From contig DYJE01000001.1 in the NCBI GenBank assembly GCA_020723285.1, forward strand, positions 62,001 through 126,000: 64,000 bases of DNA. The letters are read 5' to 3'. The notes under the pieces were generated by a model. The model ran no database searches and was not told the DNA's origin. It saw only the letters and a list, made by a program, of their open reading frames with translations. Source of the stretch: Desulforapulum autotrophicum. GTDB lineage: Bacteria > Desulfobacterota > Desulfobacteria > Desulfobacterales > Desulfolunaceae. How positions within the stretch are numbered: the first letter of the stretch is position 1; each line of letters opens with the position of its first letter. The translations under genes were made by a program, and so were the position numbers. This document shows, in pieces, positions 62,610 to 64,000 of this stretch.

Positions 62610-64000
62610 CTATTTATTTCCGGCTTCCATGGAAAGATAGTCGATCACGCCTTTGGCGGCCTGTTTTCCGGAGTAGATGGCCGTGACAACCAGAGACTGG
62701 CCATGGGCCATATCCCCTGCTGAAAACACGCCTTTGACGTTGGTCATCATGGTTTCATTCACCTTGATATTTCCACGGTTGTCTGTTTCAAGACCGAAAT
62801 CCGCGATCAGGGATTCGTTGCCGGGACCTGTGAAACCCATGGCCAGAAGCACCATGTCCGTTTCAATCTCAAATTCCGAGCCTTTGATTTCTTCAGGCAC
62901 CATGCGTCCGTCTTTGTTCAGCCAGTTCAGCTCCACGCAGCGGATTTTTTTCAACACCCCGTTTTCACCGAAACAGGATTTGGTGGAAACAGACCAGCGC
63001 CGTGATCCGCCCTCCTTGTGGGCGTGGGATTCACGGAGCTTCATGGGCCACATGGGCCAGGGCGTGGTTTCGGCACGTTCGACAGGCGGCTTGGGCAGAA
63101 TTTCAAGCTGAATGACTTCTTTGGCACCCTGCCTCAATGACGTTCCGATGCAGTCAGAGCCTGTGTCACCGCCGCCGATCACCACCACTTTTTTGCCGGA
63201 TGCGTTGATGTTGCAGGCCACGGGAATGGCTTCACCGGCCACACGCTTATTCTGCTGGGTCAGAAAATCCATGGCATAGAAAATACCCGTCAGATTACGA
63301 CCGGGCACATCCAGATCCCGGGGTTTCCTTGCTCCGCAGGTGAGGATCACCGCGTCGAAATGGTTCATCAGATATCGAGTGCTGATGTCTTTGCCCACCA
63401 GGACATTCGGCTCAAACGTGATACCTTCTTCCTCCATGAGCCGGATGCGGCGTTCCACCACGCTTTTTTCCAGTTTGAAATCGGGAATTCCGTAACGCAG
63501 AAGCCCACCGGGTTTTTCCGCTTCGTCGAACACCGTGACACGGTATCCGGCACGGTTGACCATGAGGGCTGCGGCAAGTCCGGCAGGCCCGGCCCCGATC
63601 ACCGCCACTTTCTTGTCATGGTATGATGCCGGAGGCTGGGGCTTCATCAACCCTTTGGCAAAGGCTTTTTCGATGATGGACAACTCGATCTGACGGATGG
63701 TCACCGCGTCACCGTTCACCGAATCCACACAGGCCGCCTCACAGGGGGCAGGACAGATCCTTCCGGTGAATTCGGGAAAACTGCTGGTGGAAAGAAGGAT
63801 GGACAGGGCTTCGGTCCAGTCTCCCCGGTAAACCTGCTCGTTGAATTCGGGAATGATATTCAGCAAGGGGCATCCGTAATCATGGCAGAACGGTATGCCG
63901 CAGTCCATGCACCGGGCCGCCTGGTCGTAAATCACCTCTTCATCCGGCAGGTTTTCCACAGCCTTGTAATCCGAAAGCCGTTCGGAAACACTCCGGTAAT
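62610..64000 (-). CDS. gltD: Glutamate synthase small subunit-type oxidoreductase (GltD), 5' end outside the window
   Basis: The frame continues past the right edge: upstream of the GTG at 63959 it reads YRSVSERLSDYKAVEN, which fits the usual GltD N-terminus, so the gene is incomplete here. Visible features are the cysteine clusters CMDCGIPFCHDYGCP and CPAPCEAAC for two [4Fe-4S] centres, the FAD-binding GAGPAGLAAAL, and the second Rossmann loop GGGDTGSDCIG for NAD(P)H. GltD passes electrons from NADPH to the GltB synthase. Related proteins act as NfnB or other transhydrogenase modules; the length favours GltD. A gltB should lie just beyond the window. Confidence 0.92.
   Translation of the reverse strand, partial: YRSVSERLSDYKAVENLPDEEVIYDQAARCMDCGIPFCHDYGCPLLNIIPEFNEQVYRGDWTEALSILLSTSSFPEFTGRICPAPCEAACVDSVNGDAVTIRQIELSIIEKAFAKGLMKPQPPASYHDKKVAVIGAGPAGLAAALMVNRAGYRVTVFDEAEKPGGLLRYGIPDFKLEKSVVERRIRLMEEEGITFEPNVLVGKDISTRYLMNHFDAVILTCGARKPRDLDVPGRNLTGIFYAMDFLTQQNKRVAGEAIPVACNINASGKKVVVIGGGDTGSDCIGTSLRQGAKEVIQLEILPKPPVERAETTPWPMWPMKLRESHAHKEGGSRRWSVSTKSCFGENGVLKKIRCVELNWLNKDGRMVPEEIKGSEFEIETDMVLLAMGFTGPGNESLIADFGLETDNRGNIKVNETMMTNVKGVFSAGDMAHGQSLVVTAIYSGKQAAKGVIDYLSMEAGNK

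Noticed and set aside
1-64000. Search for tRNA, rRNA, CRISPR arrays, insertion sequences and prophage genes
   Set aside because: Nothing with the expected cloverleaf, spaced repeats, transposase or phage motifs was seen by reading; a covariance-model search was not possible.

Overview
The window looks like a chromosomal segment of an anaerobic sulfate-reducing Desulfobacterota bacterium, most likely Desulfobacterales-like. The main evidence is a complete hmcABCDEF operon, including a 16-heme cytochrome and the tiny HmcD subunit. Supporting evidence is an 8Fe ferredoxin, several genes of types I know from Deltaproteobacteria, and an outer-membrane gene (lptD). I saw no rRNA, tRNA, CRISPR array, prophage or insertion sequence. 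The only repeat I could support is a pair of inverted REP-like palindromes near 29.15-29.25 kb.

Layout. 0-4.1 kb: start of an unknown gene and a 1318-residue hybrid histidine kinase that ends in a diguanylate cyclase. 4.5-5.8 kb: a coiled-coil lipoprotein. 5.9-12.1 kb: hmcFEDCBA on the minus strand, a transmembrane electron conduit from periplasmic cytochromes to cytoplasmic iron-sulfur redox. 12.7-15 kb: a BaeSR/OmpR-type two-component pair whose sensor has a His/Pro-rich periplasmic loop. 15-20 kb: a fumarylacetoacetate-hydrolase-family enzyme, a B12-binding radical SAM protein and a CPA2 antiporter. 19.9-24.4 kb: biotin ligase next to a large biotin-dependent 2-oxoacid carboxylase, so the ligase lies beside its probable substrate. 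24.5-31.7 kb: a chemoreceptor, an FMN glutamate-synthase-like protein with a good promoter and terminator, the GTPase Der and an unknown protein. 32-33.6 kb: an O-methyltransferase-like protein and a zinc-finger protein whose C-terminus is a clear histone fold.

33.6-44.7 kb is an envelope glycosylation region. A six-gene minus-strand operon encodes a GT87-like membrane glycosyltransferase, a nucleotidyltransferase fused to a DPM1-like glycosyltransferase, two tandem TMTC-like GT-C/TPR membrane proteins, a GT2 and a radical SAM/SPASM protein. Divergent to it are a GT4 glycosyltransferase and a methyltransferase. The operon could form its own polyprenyl-phosphate-sugar supply and transfer system. 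44.8-45.2 kb is a scar holding the C-terminal remnant of a zinc-type alcohol dehydrogenase.

45.2-64 kb is mostly housekeeping: a methyltransferase, FtsK and RNase J with a small unknown protein, a ferredoxin, and an operon of thymidylate kinase, a cysteine-synthase/cysteinyl-tRNA-synthetase fusion and an unknown protein. On the plus strand follow LptD, a NusG-family antiterminator, an HU/IHF protein, and a run of DNA polymerase III delta-prime, RicT/YaaT-like protein and MetRS. The window ends inside a GltD-type glutamate synthase small subunit.

The most interesting items are the zinc-finger histone, the TMTC-like operon, the CysK-CysRS fusion with an altered KMSKS loop, and the biotin carboxylase with a C-terminal zinc ribbon and a changed metal-site motif. 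All functions are read from sequence motifs; no database search was possible.
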